Positions 36,190 through 45,063 of a stretch of DNA of 64,000 nt are shown here, piece after piece. Numbering within the stretch: position 1 is the first letter of the stretch; each line of letters begins with the position of its first letter. The stretch comes from an uncultured Desulfobulbus sp. (GTDB lineage: Bacteria; Desulfobacterota; Desulfobulbia; Desulfobulbales; Desulfobulbaceae). The notes beneath the pieces are model-generated. The model saw only the letters and a program-made list of their open reading frames with translations. It searched no databases and was not told the origin of the DNA. A program made the translations under genes and the position numbers. Where the stretch lies: assembly GCF_963665445.1 (NCBI RefSeq), contig NZ_OY762276.1, forward strand, positions 4,334,601 to 4,398,600, read 5' to 3'.

Positions 36190-36509
36190 ACCGTTTGCGT
36201 GTATGCTCTTCCGTGCCCCGATCCAAGGAGGGGATTGCTCCCATGGATCGGGGGCTCAAAGAGGCACAGAATAGATCGACATATCTGCTATAATTTCGTG
36301 CCCCACCGTTTCATTCTCCTATCCTTCCCTTGTTTTTTTCCTCTGTTTTTCTTTTAATCGAGAAAAAAATGAATAATTGTTCATTCCTGTTTGCCAATTC
36401 TCAAAAATCGAGCTAAATAACGTAGTTTACAAACTTGTAAACAACTGTCCTTGACAGTTCCCCATAAAAATTATTCAGTGCAGAGAGAGAGATTTTCCAC
36501 GGAGGCAGG
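36190..36509 (+). other. 320-base gap between pyk and pckG
   Basis: No protein-like frame. A strong hairpin lies at 36216-36253 (arms CCCCGATCCA and TGGATCGGGG, with GGAG/CTCC pairing inside). It has no T-run, so it may act as a weak terminator of pyk or a processed 3' end. The remainder (36290-36480) is AT-rich and holds the tandem palindromes of the pckG promoter. Confidence 0.65.
36425..36459. promoter_or_regulatory. Two tandem palindromes upstream of pckG
   Basis: GTTTACAA-AC-TTGTAAAC (36425-36442) and AACTGTC-CTT-GACAGTT (36443-36459) are perfect inverted repeats that directly abut. The second includes a TTGACA that could be a -35 element, so a protein bound here would sit on the promoter. 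The pckG ATG is 51 bases downstream. The regulator is unknown. Confidence 0.6.
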
Positions 36510-38444
36510 ATGTTGGAGTTTAAGAAGGGCGTTGATATTTTATCAGCGGTTGGCGGTGTAAGGACCATCGGCGAAGCCAGCCAGCTGTTCGAGCAGCGGT
36601 TGACCGGCGAGCATCGTGCTCGTCTTGCCAAGATCACCAACGAAGAGGCGCTGCTGAAAGTTGCAAACGCCATTGCCATGTGTGAGCCGGAGGTTGTCTA
36701 TATTCACACAGGTAGTGAAGAGGACAAAGCCTTTGTCCGTCAATTGAGCCTGGAAAAGGGTGAAGAGAAGAAACTGGCCATTGACGGGCATACCGTCCAT
36801 TTTGATCTTCCGGAAGACCAGGGCCGCATGGTCAAACAGACGCTCTACATCGCCAATGAGGGAGAGCAGGTTTCCTCCCTGGCCAAAAAAGAGTTGCGTG
36901 ACCAGTCGCATGCCTACATGCAGGAAAATATGCGCGGCATCATGAAGGGGCTGACCATGTTCGTTGGCTTTTACAGCCGTGGGCCGGTCGGCGCCAAGGC
37001 ATCCATCCCGGCGATTGAAATATCCAGCTCCACCTACGTCATGCATTCGGCAGAGCTGTTGTATCGCAACTGTTATGCCGATTTCGATGCCGAGGTCATT
37101 CGTCGGGGCGAGTTCTTCACCAACGTCCATTCCGAAGGCACCAACCGTTCGGAAGACATTCCCAAAGCACGCATCTACATGGATCGCAGCTGGCAGACCA
37201 CCTTTTCCACCTTCTGCACCTATGCCGGCAACACCCTGTTGATGAAAAAGGGCAACCATCGTTTTGCCTCGGACTGCGCTATGTACAAATACAATGGCGA
37301 GGAACTTTCCGAGCATATGTTCATCACCGGAATGACCGGTCCCGGAGGCCGTAAGACCTTTTTTGCCGGTGCGGCCCCCTCTGGTTGCGGCAAAACCACA
37401 ACGGCCATGGTGGGCAGCGATTTTGTCGGTGATGACCTGGCCCAGATGTGGATCGGCGATGATGGCACCCTTCGGGCCGTTAATCCGGAGATCGGCATCT
37501 TCGGAATCATCGAGGACGTGAACCAGGAGGGAGACCCCTACCTGATGAAATGTCTGCGCCAGCCGGGATCAGAGGTCATCTTCTCCAATATCCTGGTTGA
37601 TGGACAGGGCAAACCGCGCTGGGTAGGCGACGGCGATCCCGTGCCGGAAAAAGGGGTGAACTTTCAGGGAGAATGGACCCCGGACATGCCCAAAGTCCCC
37701 ATGTCCCACCCCAACTCGCGCTGTACTCTGCGCGCGGAGAATATCGCCAATCACAACAAGGCTGCCAATGGTGATCCCAATGGCTTGGTGATTGAGGTCA
37801 TCACCTATTCCGGACGTGACAGCAACACCATGCCGCCGATCTGGGTGGCCAAGAACATGGATGCCGGTGTGGCCATTGGCGCGTCCATCGTCTCCAAGGC
37901 GACCGCGGCCGAGATCGGCGCCACCGGGGTCAACCGTCAACCCTGGGCCAACACCCCCTTTGTTGCCGGAAATCTGGCCGACTATCTCGATGCCCAGCTC
38001 AACTTTTACGGCAACTCCCGCATGAGCCATAAACCGATCATGTCCGGGTTGAATTACTTTCTCACCCATGAGGCCCGTGGAGGAAGCGGCAGCGGCCTGC
38101 TTGGCGAGAAGCGCGATGTCCACGTCTGGTTGGGGTGGCTTGAGCTCTATACCCATGGCGATGTCGAGGCCATCGAGACCCCCATCGGCATGATTCCCAA
38201 ATATGCGGATCTGAAAAAGCTGTTTAACGAGAAGATCAATAAAGAATATCCGGAATCCCTCTACACCATGCAGTTTTCCCTCTATATCGACAACGTGATA
38301 GCACGGATCGATCTCCAGGAAGAGGCGTGGCGCAAGGAAGCGGGGACATCTGAGCGACTCTTTGCCGTGTATGCGGAACAGAAGGAAGCCTTACTTAAAC
38401 TCAAGGCGGAGAAGGGGGAGATCGTCAGGCCCCAGGATCTGTAA
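36510..38444 (+). CDS. pckG: Phosphoenolpyruvate carboxykinase (GTP)
   Basis: Converts oxaloacetate plus GTP to PEP, CO2 and GDP; can also run toward oxaloacetate in anaerobes. 644 residues. The nucleotide-binding P-loop FAGAAPSGCGKTTTAM with the hyper-reactive Cys is characteristic of the GTP class, followed by the metal-binding GDDLAQMWIGDDG. GGAGGCAGG precedes the ATG. Monocistronic, with its own palindromic promoter region and a shared bidirectional terminator. Confidence 0.95.
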   Translation: MLEFKKGVDILSAVGGVRTIGEASQLFEQRLTGEHRARLAKITNEEALLKVANAIAMCEPEVVYIHTGSEEDKAFVRQLSLEKGEEKKLAIDGHTVHFDLPEDQGRMVKQTLYIANEGEQVSSLAKKELRDQSHAYMQENMRGIMKGLTMFVGFYSRGPVGAKASIPAIEISSSTYVMHSAELLYRNCYADFDAEVIRRGEFFTNVHSEGTNRSEDIPKARIYMDRSWQTTFSTFCTYAGNTLLMKKGNHRFASDCAMYKYNGEELSEHMFITGMTGPGGRKTFFAGAAPSGCGKTTTAMVGSDFVGDDLAQMWIGDDGTLRAVNPEIGIFGIIEDVNQEGDPYLMKCLRQPGSEVIFSNILVDGQGKPRWVGDGDPVPEKGVNFQGEWTPDMPKVPMSHPNSRCTLRAENIANHNKAANGDPNGLVIEVITYSGRDSNTMPPIWVAKNMDAGVAIGASIVSKATAAEIGATGVNRQPWANTPFVAGNLADYLDAQLNFYGNSRMSHKPIMSGLNYFLTHEARGGSGSGLLGEKRDVHVWLGWLELYTHGDVEAIETPIGMIPKYADLKKLFNEKINKEYPESLYTMQFSLYIDNVIARIDLQEEAWRKEAGTSERLFAVYAEQKEALLKLKAEKGEIVRPQDL

Positions 38445-38495
38445 GCATATCTGCAGTCATTCGCCTCAGCCGTTGATGGGAGGCGAACACGACAT

Positions 38496-38537
38496 AAAAA
38501 AAACCGGAGCGCTGGAAGGCTGCTCCGGTTTTTTTTT
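38496..38537. terminator. Bidirectional terminator between pckG and transketolase
   Basis: ACCGGAGC (38503-38510) and GCTCCGGT (38522-38529) form a perfect stem, with an A-run before and a T-run after it. Both convergent genes (pckG on plus, transketolase on minus) end beside it. Confidence 0.92.
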
Positions 38538-38557
38538 GCCGTGGCGAAGAGACTGGC

Positions 38558-40450
38558 TTACTTGCCAAGCAGCAGTTTCACTTTTTCCTGAATGGCTTCG
38601 GAACTCATTCCTTGGTAGGGGATCTGTTCGGAGAGCCCGCCCATGCCGTCTTTCCAGGTGCCCATGGAGCCGAATTTCGGGGTAAAGCCGCGTTCGAGCA
38701 GCCAGCTGCCGTACCGGATGCCCAAGCCGGTCTTGCTGTTTTGGGTTTCCACCACCAGGGCCATAGGGCTTGCCCCGACTTTGGCCAGGGTGGCTTCGTC
38801 AATCACGTTCAGTACCGGTTTGTTGATCAGGCCGAGGTTGATTCCCTGCTCCTTGAGCAACTCGACCACGTGGAGGCAGCGATAGAGCATCTCACCGTAG
38901 CTGATGATATAGCCGTCCTTGCCCTCACGAATGACCTCGTCCTGATCCCGTTTGAAGGTGTAGCCCTCGCCATAAAACTTCTCACCCTGCTCGTTGAGGA
39001 TGAAGGGGGTGCCGGAGCGGGTGGAAAAGACGAAGCGGAGGCCCGGATCATGAAAAATTTTAGTCAATACAGCCTTTAATTGCAAAGCATCGGCCGGAAA
39101 ATAGAGCTTTGTTTGATCGTGCTCGGCCAGGCCGTTGTCGGCAAAGAAGTTGTTGATCCCGAAATGGCAGGTGTTGTCGGCCATGTCATCCACTCCCGAG
39201 TGGGAGAAGTGGGCCAGGACATTGGCCTGGTTGAGCCGCGCCATGGTGATTTCGGAGATCACCATCTCCTGAAAGGCGGCAAAGGTGCCAAAGATGCCCT
39301 GTTTGCCGGGGACGGAACCGAAACCGGCGGCAACGGAGTAGTTGTTGCGTTCCATGATGCCGCCATGGACGTAGACAGCGGGGAAATTCTTGCGGATGTG
39401 GTGCAGCCCGCAGGAGCCTTCAAGGTCTGAATCAACCACGATGACCTTATCTTCCGGTTTTTCCATGCCCTGGAGGATTTCACAGATGATTTTGCCGAAC
39501 TCATCGCGATTTTTCGCCTGCTCGGGAGTACTGCCCTTGTAGTCGGTCTTGGCTGCTTTTTCGGGTTTCTGCTCCAGCATGGCCACCGCAGCGGCGTGCC
39601 CCTTGGCGGTCAGGTAATCGACAGCAAGGTTGACCGGAATGACGTCATGCCCCTTGGGCAAGCCTTCAATACCGGCAACGCCAACAGCCATCTTGCGGCG
39701 GATGACAACCGCTGCCGGGCCCTCGGTGGTGATCGCCTGACGGATGCAGCGATAGAGGGCATCGATATCCTCACCGTTGCAGCTTTGCACCGCAAGTCCC
39801 TGTCCGGAAAGGGTGTTGACCAGGTCATAACCCTGCATGTATTCGGTGGGGTGTCCGGCTATGGTCACATCGTTGTCGTCAAGCAGCAGGGTCTGGTTGA
39901 GTTTGCGGGCAACCGCATAGCGGGCGGCCTCGGCATCGTCGCCCTCCTGCTGGGATCCATCGCTGCCGAACATAAAGACGGTCTTGCCGGGATTGGCTTC
40001 GGCGACGCCGTTGACATAACTCCACATATGGCCTAATCGTCCGGAGCTGAAGAAAACACCCTCTTCTTCGTGCCGTTCGGGATGTCCGTACAATCCCTGT
40101 TTGAACTCGCGGTAGTGGAGCAGTGTTTCCGGTTGCTTGTACCCGTTGAGCACGGCCATGATGTATTGGATGGCAACACGATGGCCGGCCTCGTCGAAGT
40201 ACACCGGGACAGTGGAATCGCTGCCCTTCATGAAACCATCGGCTATGAGCAGTTCGGGAACGATGTCGTAGGCGCCACCGGTATGACCGCCCAACCCCTT
40301 GGTATTGGCGAGAGCTGTGAAAAAAACAATGGAGTCACGCACCAGGTTGATGTTTTTTTGTAGGATAGCCTTTTGCTCGGCATCCAGGGTCTCTTGGTCA
40401 AGAGAGAAGCGAAGCGGCTGGTAGGCGGATAAATCGATTGGAAAATTCAT
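38558..40450 (-). CDS. tkt: Transketolase
   Basis: Thiamine-diphosphate enzyme of the pentose-phosphate pathway that moves two-carbon units between sugar phosphates. 630 residues. The early segment TKGLGGHTGGAYD and the ThDP-binding motif GSDGSQQEGDDAEAARYA...N are visible. The central pyrimidine-binding domain begins KVIVVDSDLEGSCG. The C-terminal domain is present. It diverges from the best-known E. coli TktA type, so a related two-carbon-transfer role cannot be excluded. Confidence 0.85.
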   Translation of the reverse strand: MNFPIDLSAYQPLRFSLDQETLDAEQKAILQKNINLVRDSIVFFTALANTKGLGGHTGGAYDIVPELLIADGFMKGSDSTVPVYFDEAGHRVAIQYIMAVLNGYKQPETLLHYREFKQGLYGHPERHEEEGVFFSSGRLGHMWSYVNGVAEANPGKTVFMFGSDGSQQEGDDAEAARYAVARKLNQTLLLDDNDVTIAGHPTEYMQGYDLVNTLSGQGLAVQSCNGEDIDALYRCIRQAITTEGPAAVVIRRKMAVGVAGIEGLPKGHDVIPVNLAVDYLTAKGHAAAVAMLEQKPEKAAKTDYKGSTPEQAKNRDEFGKIICEILQGMEKPEDKVIVVDSDLEGSCGLHHIRKNFPAVYVHGGIMERNNYSVAAGFGSVPGKQGIFGTFAAFQEMVISEITMARLNQANVLAHFSHSGVDDMADNTCHFGINNFFADNGLAEHDQTKLYFPADALQLKAVLTKIFHDPGLRFVFSTRSGTPFILNEQGEKFYGEGYTFKRDQDEVIREGKDGYIISYGEMLYRCLHVVELLKEQGINLGLINKPVLNVIDEATLAKVGASPMALVVETQNSKTGLGIRYGSWLLERGFTPKFGSMGTWKDGMGGLSEQIPYQGMSSEAIQEKVKLLLGK

Positions 40451-40715
40451 AAGTTATCCTGATATAAAGAAAATCTGGGAACGGAAGGCGCAAAAAAAAG
40501 AAGAACCGTTCTTGGGAGACGAAAAAAACTTACGCAGAGATAACAGAATATTCAAATTCTGCAAGCCAGATCTCGGTAATTTGCTGGCATTGTCGTGCGT
40601 CGATACGGGAGAAGTTGCGCCAGAGAGAGATCGACGGTAAAAGAGTCGTGTTTCCCCAACAAACTGAAATTGTTTGCAGAGATCGATTGATAACAGAAGC
40701 GACAAGGAGTGGCCG

Positions 40716-41018
40716 ATGAAAACTATTTGGAAATTTGAACTCACCCCCAATCGTCTCCAGTCGGTGCAGATCCCCTTTGGCGGGCAGATTCTTAGCGTGC
40801 ACGCCAATGCCGACAATGCCCCGATGCTCTGGGTCCTGGTAGACCCTGATATGCCGCCACGCGAGAGATATCTTGGCATTTACACGACCAACACCGAGCT
40901 CCCCGATGATCCTGGCCGATACATAGGCAGCTTTTTCATCTACGAAGCCAGTTTGGAGTTTCATCTCTTTGAAATGGAAGCGCCGTCTGCTGGTGCGGAA
41001 ATGGCAGACATGCACTAA
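40716..41018 (+). CDS. Small DUF7352-like protein
   Basis: 100 residues beginning MKTIWKFELTPNRLQSVQIP, with AAGGAG 7 bases upstream. Beta-rich, with LWVLVDPDMPPRERYLGIYTT in the middle. Small proteins with this start (MKTIWKFEL) are widespread in phages, plasmids and chromosomes and have no known function. The upstream in-frame ATG at 40674 is less likely because it lacks a ribosome-binding site. It converges with purU, the stop codons abutting. Confidence 0.75.
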   Translation: MKTIWKFELTPNRLQSVQIPFGGQILSVHANADNAPMLWVLVDPDMPPRERYLGIYTTNTELPDDPGRYIGSFFIYEASLEFHLFEMEAPSAGAEMADMH

Positions 41019-41900
41019 TCAGGTGAAGACGATGGTTCGATTTTGAAAGACAAGAATTTGCCGTTGCAGATGATGCCAGATCGAACGGGAGAGGATGACT
41101 TTTTCCAGGTCCCGTCCCTTGCGAATGAGATCCGCGATGGAGTCGGCATGGCTGACGCGAATAATGTCCTGGGCGATGATCGGGCCGGCATCCAGTTCGG
41201 CGGTCACGTAATGGCTGGTGGCGCCTATCACCTTGACGCCCCGTTCAAAGGCGGAATGATAAGGTTTGGCCCCGGGAAAGGCAGGGAGGAACGAGTGATG
41301 AATATTGATGATTTTATTGCTGTAATACTGAATGAAATCATCCGATAAAATCTGCATGTACCGGGCGAGCACGATGAATTCCACATTGTGCTCGGCTAGG
41401 AGTTGCAGTTGCGCCTGCTCCTGTTCAGCCTTGTTGCTCCGATTGATCTCAAAGTGATAAAAATCGATGCCAAACTGTTGGGCGACCGGTTCGAGATCCT
41501 TGTGATTGCTGATGATAAGCGGAATATCGACTTCTAATTCATTTGATTTCCAGCGGGAGAGGATATCATAGAGGCAGTGTGGCATTTTGGAGACGAAAAT
41601 AGCCATTCGCGGCAACTCGTGGGAAAAATGCAGTTGCCATTTCATGTCATATTTTCTGGCGATGAGGATTTCGAAATACTCTCCAATTTTTTCATCGGGG
41701 ATGGTGAAGTCGACCAGTTCCCATTCGATGCGCATGAAAAACACTTTTCGGTGGGTGTCGACATGCTGGTCGAGGTAGGTGATGTTGCCATTGTTTTTGT
41801 AAATAAATTCACTGACGTTGGCGATAATACCCTTGTTGTCCGGGCAATGAATAAGCAGGATGGCTGATGCGGTATTGGACTGAGAAATTGATGCACTCAT
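41019..41900 (-). CDS. purU: Formyltetrahydrofolate deformylase
   Basis: Hydrolyses 10-formyl-THF to formate and THF. About 293 residues from the ATG at 41900 (an in-frame ATG 21 bases upstream is also possible). An N-terminal ACT domain (LLIHCPDNKGIIANVSEFIY) precedes the formyltransferase-like domain with the catalytic N-H-D set (NIHHSFLPAFPGAKPYH and then TAELDAGPII). In E. coli it supplies formate and balances one-carbon units. Confidence 0.94.
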   Translation of the reverse strand: MSASISQSNTASAILLIHCPDNKGIIANVSEFIYKNNGNITYLDQHVDTHRKVFFMRIEWELVDFTIPDEKIGEYFEILIARKYDMKWQLHFSHELPRMAIFVSKMPHCLYDILSRWKSNELEVDIPLIISNHKDLEPVAQQFGIDFYHFEINRSNKAEQEQAQLQLLAEHNVEFIVLARYMQILSDDFIQYYSNKIINIHHSFLPAFPGAKPYHSAFERGVKVIGATSHYVTAELDAGPIIAQDIIRVSHADSIADLIRKGRDLEKVILSRSIWHHLQRQILVFQNRTIVFT

Positions 41901-42221
41901 AAGACGTTTACGCTGGAGCAATAGTTGGACGAAGCCTGAACATGAAATTAATCACACATTTCCTAACTTTTTTGGTGGCTTTTGGCAAGTTGGTAAAGTG
42001 AGAGCAATCTCCAAAAGAGGCGGCGGGGGAAAAAACGTTCCCACCGGGAACCGTAAACAAAACTAGGGGATGACCGATAAGATGATAAATATCAGGGGAA
42101 AACAGTTCGTGGCTTGACAAAGGGTTTAATTTATGTGCTTAATAGTAGCCAGGTGGAAAAAGTCGTATAATTTTTACTAGTTCCCCTTCATCGCCGCATC
42201 TTACCCAAAAAAAGACGAACA
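41901..42221 (+). other. AT-rich gap upstream of the pilus operon
   Basis: No protein-like frame. Contains the start region of purU on the minus strand and the promoter region of the pil genes. TTGACA (42114-42119) and TTAATA (42139-42144) could be promoter elements, though the 19-base spacing is longer than ideal. The start of the AT-rich tract that runs into pilMNO lies here. Confidence 0.4.
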
Positions 42222-43268
42222 ATGGCAAAAAAAGATCACCTCATAGTCGGTGTTGACATTGGTTCCCATGCCGTAAAAATCTGTCAACTTCAAAAAACAG
42301 GCCTCAGTTATAAACTCTTAGCCTTGGGGAGTGCAAATCTTCCACCAGGAGCAGTGGAAGATGGTGTTTTGCAGGAACCTGATGAGGTTAAAAATGCAAT
42401 CTCAGGTTTGTTTAAAAATCTTAAAATTAAAAATTATCGAATAGGAATATCTATTTCGGGATATTCTGTCATTGTAAAAAAAATAAGTTTAGAAAAAATG
42501 GATGATACTGCATTGGATGCATATATAAAATCTGAAGCTGAGCAGTATATCCCTTTTGATATTGATGAAGTTTATCTTGACTATCAGCAGCTTCCATCGA
42601 GAAAGGAGGCTTCTGATCGTATCGATATTATGCTTGTTGCCGCAAAAAAAGAAGTCATCAATGATTATCTTGGCATGCTTGCCGAGCTTAAGTTGAAGAC
42701 CGTTCTTGTCGATGTCGATGGATTTGCCTTGGAAAATATTTGGGAAACAATTTCCGGGGGGCTTGAAAATGTGGCGCTTGTTGATATTGGTGCCTCGAAA
42801 ATGAATATCAACATTATCTCGGAGGGCGTGTCGGTACTTGCAAGGGATATTGTTGTTGGCAGTGATCAGCTGACAGAGCAGTTGGCCAATTCTTTGGATG
42901 TTGAGTTTGATGTTGCTGAAAAAATTAAGATCGGAGCCGTTCCCGCTCCTGAAGATAATGAGAATGTATTCAGGATTTTCAACCAAACCTGTACCCAGTG
43001 GGTATTGGAGATAAAAAAAGCGATTGACCTCTATTTTGCAAATAATCCTGATAAACCCTTGCAATCACTCGTTCTCAGTGGTGGCGGTTCCAAGGTGAAC
43101 GGTTTGGTCGACTACATTCACCAAGAGACGGGGCTGAAGGTGTACTCGTTCAATCCTTTTGAGAAGATGACATACGATCACAATAAATTCGATCCATCGT
43201 ATATTCAATTGATTGGCCCTGAAATGGCGATTGCTGCCGGGCTGGCTATCCGTCAATCAACTATCTGA
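42222..43268 (+). CDS. pilM: Type IV pilus assembly protein PilM
   Basis: Actin-like cytoplasmic ATPase of the pilus alignment complex. 348 residues with the phosphate-binding signature VGVDIGSHAVKICQL at the start, the segment AEQYIPFDIDEVYLDYQ typical of PilM, ALVDIGASKMNINI as second phosphate loop, and LVLSGGGSKVNGL as adenosine motif. It binds the cytoplasmic N-terminus of PilN. First gene of the pil operon. AT-rich codons compared with the flanking genes. Confidence 0.93.
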   Translation: MAKKDHLIVGVDIGSHAVKICQLQKTGLSYKLLALGSANLPPGAVEDGVLQEPDEVKNAISGLFKNLKIKNYRIGISISGYSVIVKKISLEKMDDTALDAYIKSEAEQYIPFDIDEVYLDYQQLPSRKEASDRIDIMLVAAKKEVINDYLGMLAELKLKTVLVDVDGFALENIWETISGGLENVALVDIGASKMNINIISEGVSVLARDIVVGSDQLTEQLANSLDVEFDVAEKIKIGAVPAPEDNENVFRIFNQTCTQWVLEIKKAIDLYFANNPDKPLQSLVLSGGGSKVNGLVDYIHQETGLKVYSFNPFEKMTYDHNKFDPSYIQLIGPEMAIAAGLAIRQSTI

Positions 43269-43275
43269 CAATACT

Positions 43276-43851
43276 ATGATACAGATCAATTTACTTCCTG
43301 TACGGGAAATACGAAAAAGAGCCCAGGCAAAGAAGCAGATCGCTCTCTCTTCCTTTGCCTTTTTGGGGCTTTTATTCATTTTGAGTGCAATTGCTTGGTA
43401 TCAAGGGAGTATAATCTCAGACTTGAATGGACAAAATAGTCAAATTCAAAATGAAAAGAAAAGATATCAAAACATTGTCAATCAAATCAACAAGATCGAT
43501 GAAGAGAGAAAAGTTCTTGAAACAAGAATATCGGTCATAAAAAAGCTCAAGCAGGAATCCTCGCTCACTGTTCACGTCCTGGATGAAATAGCCCTAAATA
43601 CACCTTCCAATCGTCTTTGGTTGAAATCTCTGAGTCAGTCCTCTTCACAGTTATCGTTAGCAGGGATGGCGTTAGATGATCAGACCATTGCCAAATATAT
43701 GGATGATCTTGAATTGTCTGACTTCATCAAAAATGTTCATTTGGTCAATACCACAATGGATAGATATGCAGAGAGAAATCTAAAATCATTTAGTATTTCC
43801 TGTGTCGTCGGATTCGATGATAAAAAAGATACTGCCTCTGATAAAAAGTAA
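43276..43851 (+). CDS. pilN: Type IV pilus assembly protein PilN
   Basis: 191 residues. The N-terminus MIQINLLPVREIRKRAQ carries the INLLP motif that binds PilM. A single membrane helix lies at about 24-45 (IALSSFAFLGLLFILSAIAW). A coiled coil (about 45-95) and a periplasmic ferredoxin-like domain follow. The ATG at 43276, 7 bases after the pilM stop, gives the motif its usual place. Confidence 0.92.
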   Translation: MIQINLLPVREIRKRAQAKKQIALSSFAFLGLLFILSAIAWYQGSIISDLNGQNSQIQNEKKRYQNIVNQINKIDEERKVLETRISVIKKLKQESSLTVHVLDEIALNTPSNRLWLKSLSQSSSQLSLAGMALDDQTIAKYMDDLELSDFIKNVHLVNTTMDRYAERNLKSFSISCVVGFDDKKDTASDKK

Positions 43852-43868
43852 TTTATAAGGTCTTTCTC

Positions 43869-44507
43869 ATGGTTGCAGGAGTGCAAAAAACAAAGTTTGA
43901 CCAATTTATAGACGAGAAGTTTATTCCATTTGAAAAGAAGAATAAATTGATCGTTCTTGGCGTTATCTTTTTACTCCCCATTGTGCTTTTTTATTTTTTT
44001 CTCTTCCGCCCCAACATGGAGCAGGTGGATAAACTGAAAGTCGAGATTGAAAAGTCCTCTACCGAGTTAAAGCGGGTGAGAAAAATAGCCCGTGATCTCC
44101 CCAAGCATCAGGAGGAATTAAAAAAGGCAAAAGAGGCTTTTGAATTGACTGCAGTGCTTCTCCCCAAAAGCCAGGAAATCCCGGACCTGCTCCGAAATAT
44201 CTCTGACTTAGGCAAGCATTCTGGTTTGGATTTTCTCTCGTTTGTTCCCGGCGGCGAGGTTCCGAAAGATTTTTACGCTGAAATCCCAATAGATATAAAA
44301 ATTAGAGGGCCCTATCATAACTTGGGGTTGTTTTTAGACCGGGTCAGCAAATTGGAGCGTATTGTCACTGTGAACAATATACGAACAGAGCAAGTCAACC
44401 TCGACGGCGGAGAGATATTGCTCACTTCTTCCTGTCGCTTACTGACCTATCGCTTCACCAACAAAAAGCTCGAACCGCCGAAGCAGAATACAAAAAAGCG
44501 GCGTTGA
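43869..44507 (+). CDS. pilO: Type IV pilus assembly protein PilO
   Basis: 212 residues with one membrane helix near 30-52 (LIVLGVIFLLPIVLFYFFLF), a coiled coil and a ferredoxin-like periplasmic domain (FLSFVPGGEVPKDFYAEIPI, then GPYHNLGLFLDRVSKLERIV). Forms heterodimers with PilN and links the inner membrane complex to PilP and the secretin. Ends in a basic tail. Next gene 44 bases away. Confidence 0.92.
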   Translation: MVAGVQKTKFDQFIDEKFIPFEKKNKLIVLGVIFLLPIVLFYFFLFRPNMEQVDKLKVEIEKSSTELKRVRKIARDLPKHQEELKKAKEAFELTAVLLPKSQEIPDLLRNISDLGKHSGLDFLSFVPGGEVPKDFYAEIPIDIKIRGPYHNLGLFLDRVSKLERIVTVNNIRTEQVNLDGGEILLTSSCRLLTYRFTNKKLEPPKQNTKKRR

Positions 44508-44551
44508 GCCGGTGATATGAACGATCTCTTCACCTTTCACTGTAGCTGATT

Positions 44552-45061
44552 ATGCGGAACAAATTATTGAACACGTGTTTGCTCGTTTCGGCATTTTTCT
44601 CCTTCTGTTTAGCCAGTATGAGCTGTGCGGAGATTTCTGATACAGAGCGCCTTATTCAAGCGGGAATCCTTGAACGATCAGATTCGTACGCCTATTCTGT
44701 TGAGGGGCGTGCTGATCCGTTTAAGCCGTTCGTGTCCAAGCAGGCCGCAACAACGGCCGCAGGTCCTGACCCCAATGAAATAGTGGACGAAAATACAGGC
44801 CTGTCGGGAATGCAACTGTTTGAACCCGGGCAGCTCAATTTGGTGGGAATTTTGCACTCATCCGTCGAAGAACTCGCCTTCGTGGAGGATCAGTCAAGAA
44901 AGGGGTATGTGCTCAAGGTCGGAACGTTGATTGGAAAAAGAGGCATTGTAACCCAGATCACCCCAGATCAGGTCCTTATTGAAGAAACAGCGAGGACTCG
45001 TTCCGGGAAAGAGATTAAAACCACTGTGGCGATGAGATTGAATAAAGAGGGGGACAGGTAA
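44552..45061 (+). CDS. pilP: Pilus assembly lipoprotein PilP
   Basis: 169 residues. A signal peptide with a possible lipobox ends at the Cys of SMSCAEIS (about 25). The protein then has a linker containing GRADPFKPF, the PilP motif that precedes the folded domain, and a beta-sandwich with LNLVGILHSSVEELAFVEDQ. It connects PilNO to the secretin. The stop is 2 bases from the next ATG. Confidence 0.88.
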   Translation: MRNKLLNTCLLVSAFFSFCLASMSCAEISDTERLIQAGILERSDSYAYSVEGRADPFKPFVSKQAATTAAGPDPNEIVDENTGLSGMQLFEPGQLNLVGILHSSVEELAFVEDQSRKGYVLKVGTLIGKRGIVTQITPDQVLIEETARTRSGKEIKTTVAMRLNKEGDR

Positions 45062-45063
45062 TC

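Noticed and set aside
36216-36253. Hairpin after pyk as a rho-independent terminator
   Set aside because: Strong stem, but no T-run follows on either strand; kept only as a structure within the gap.
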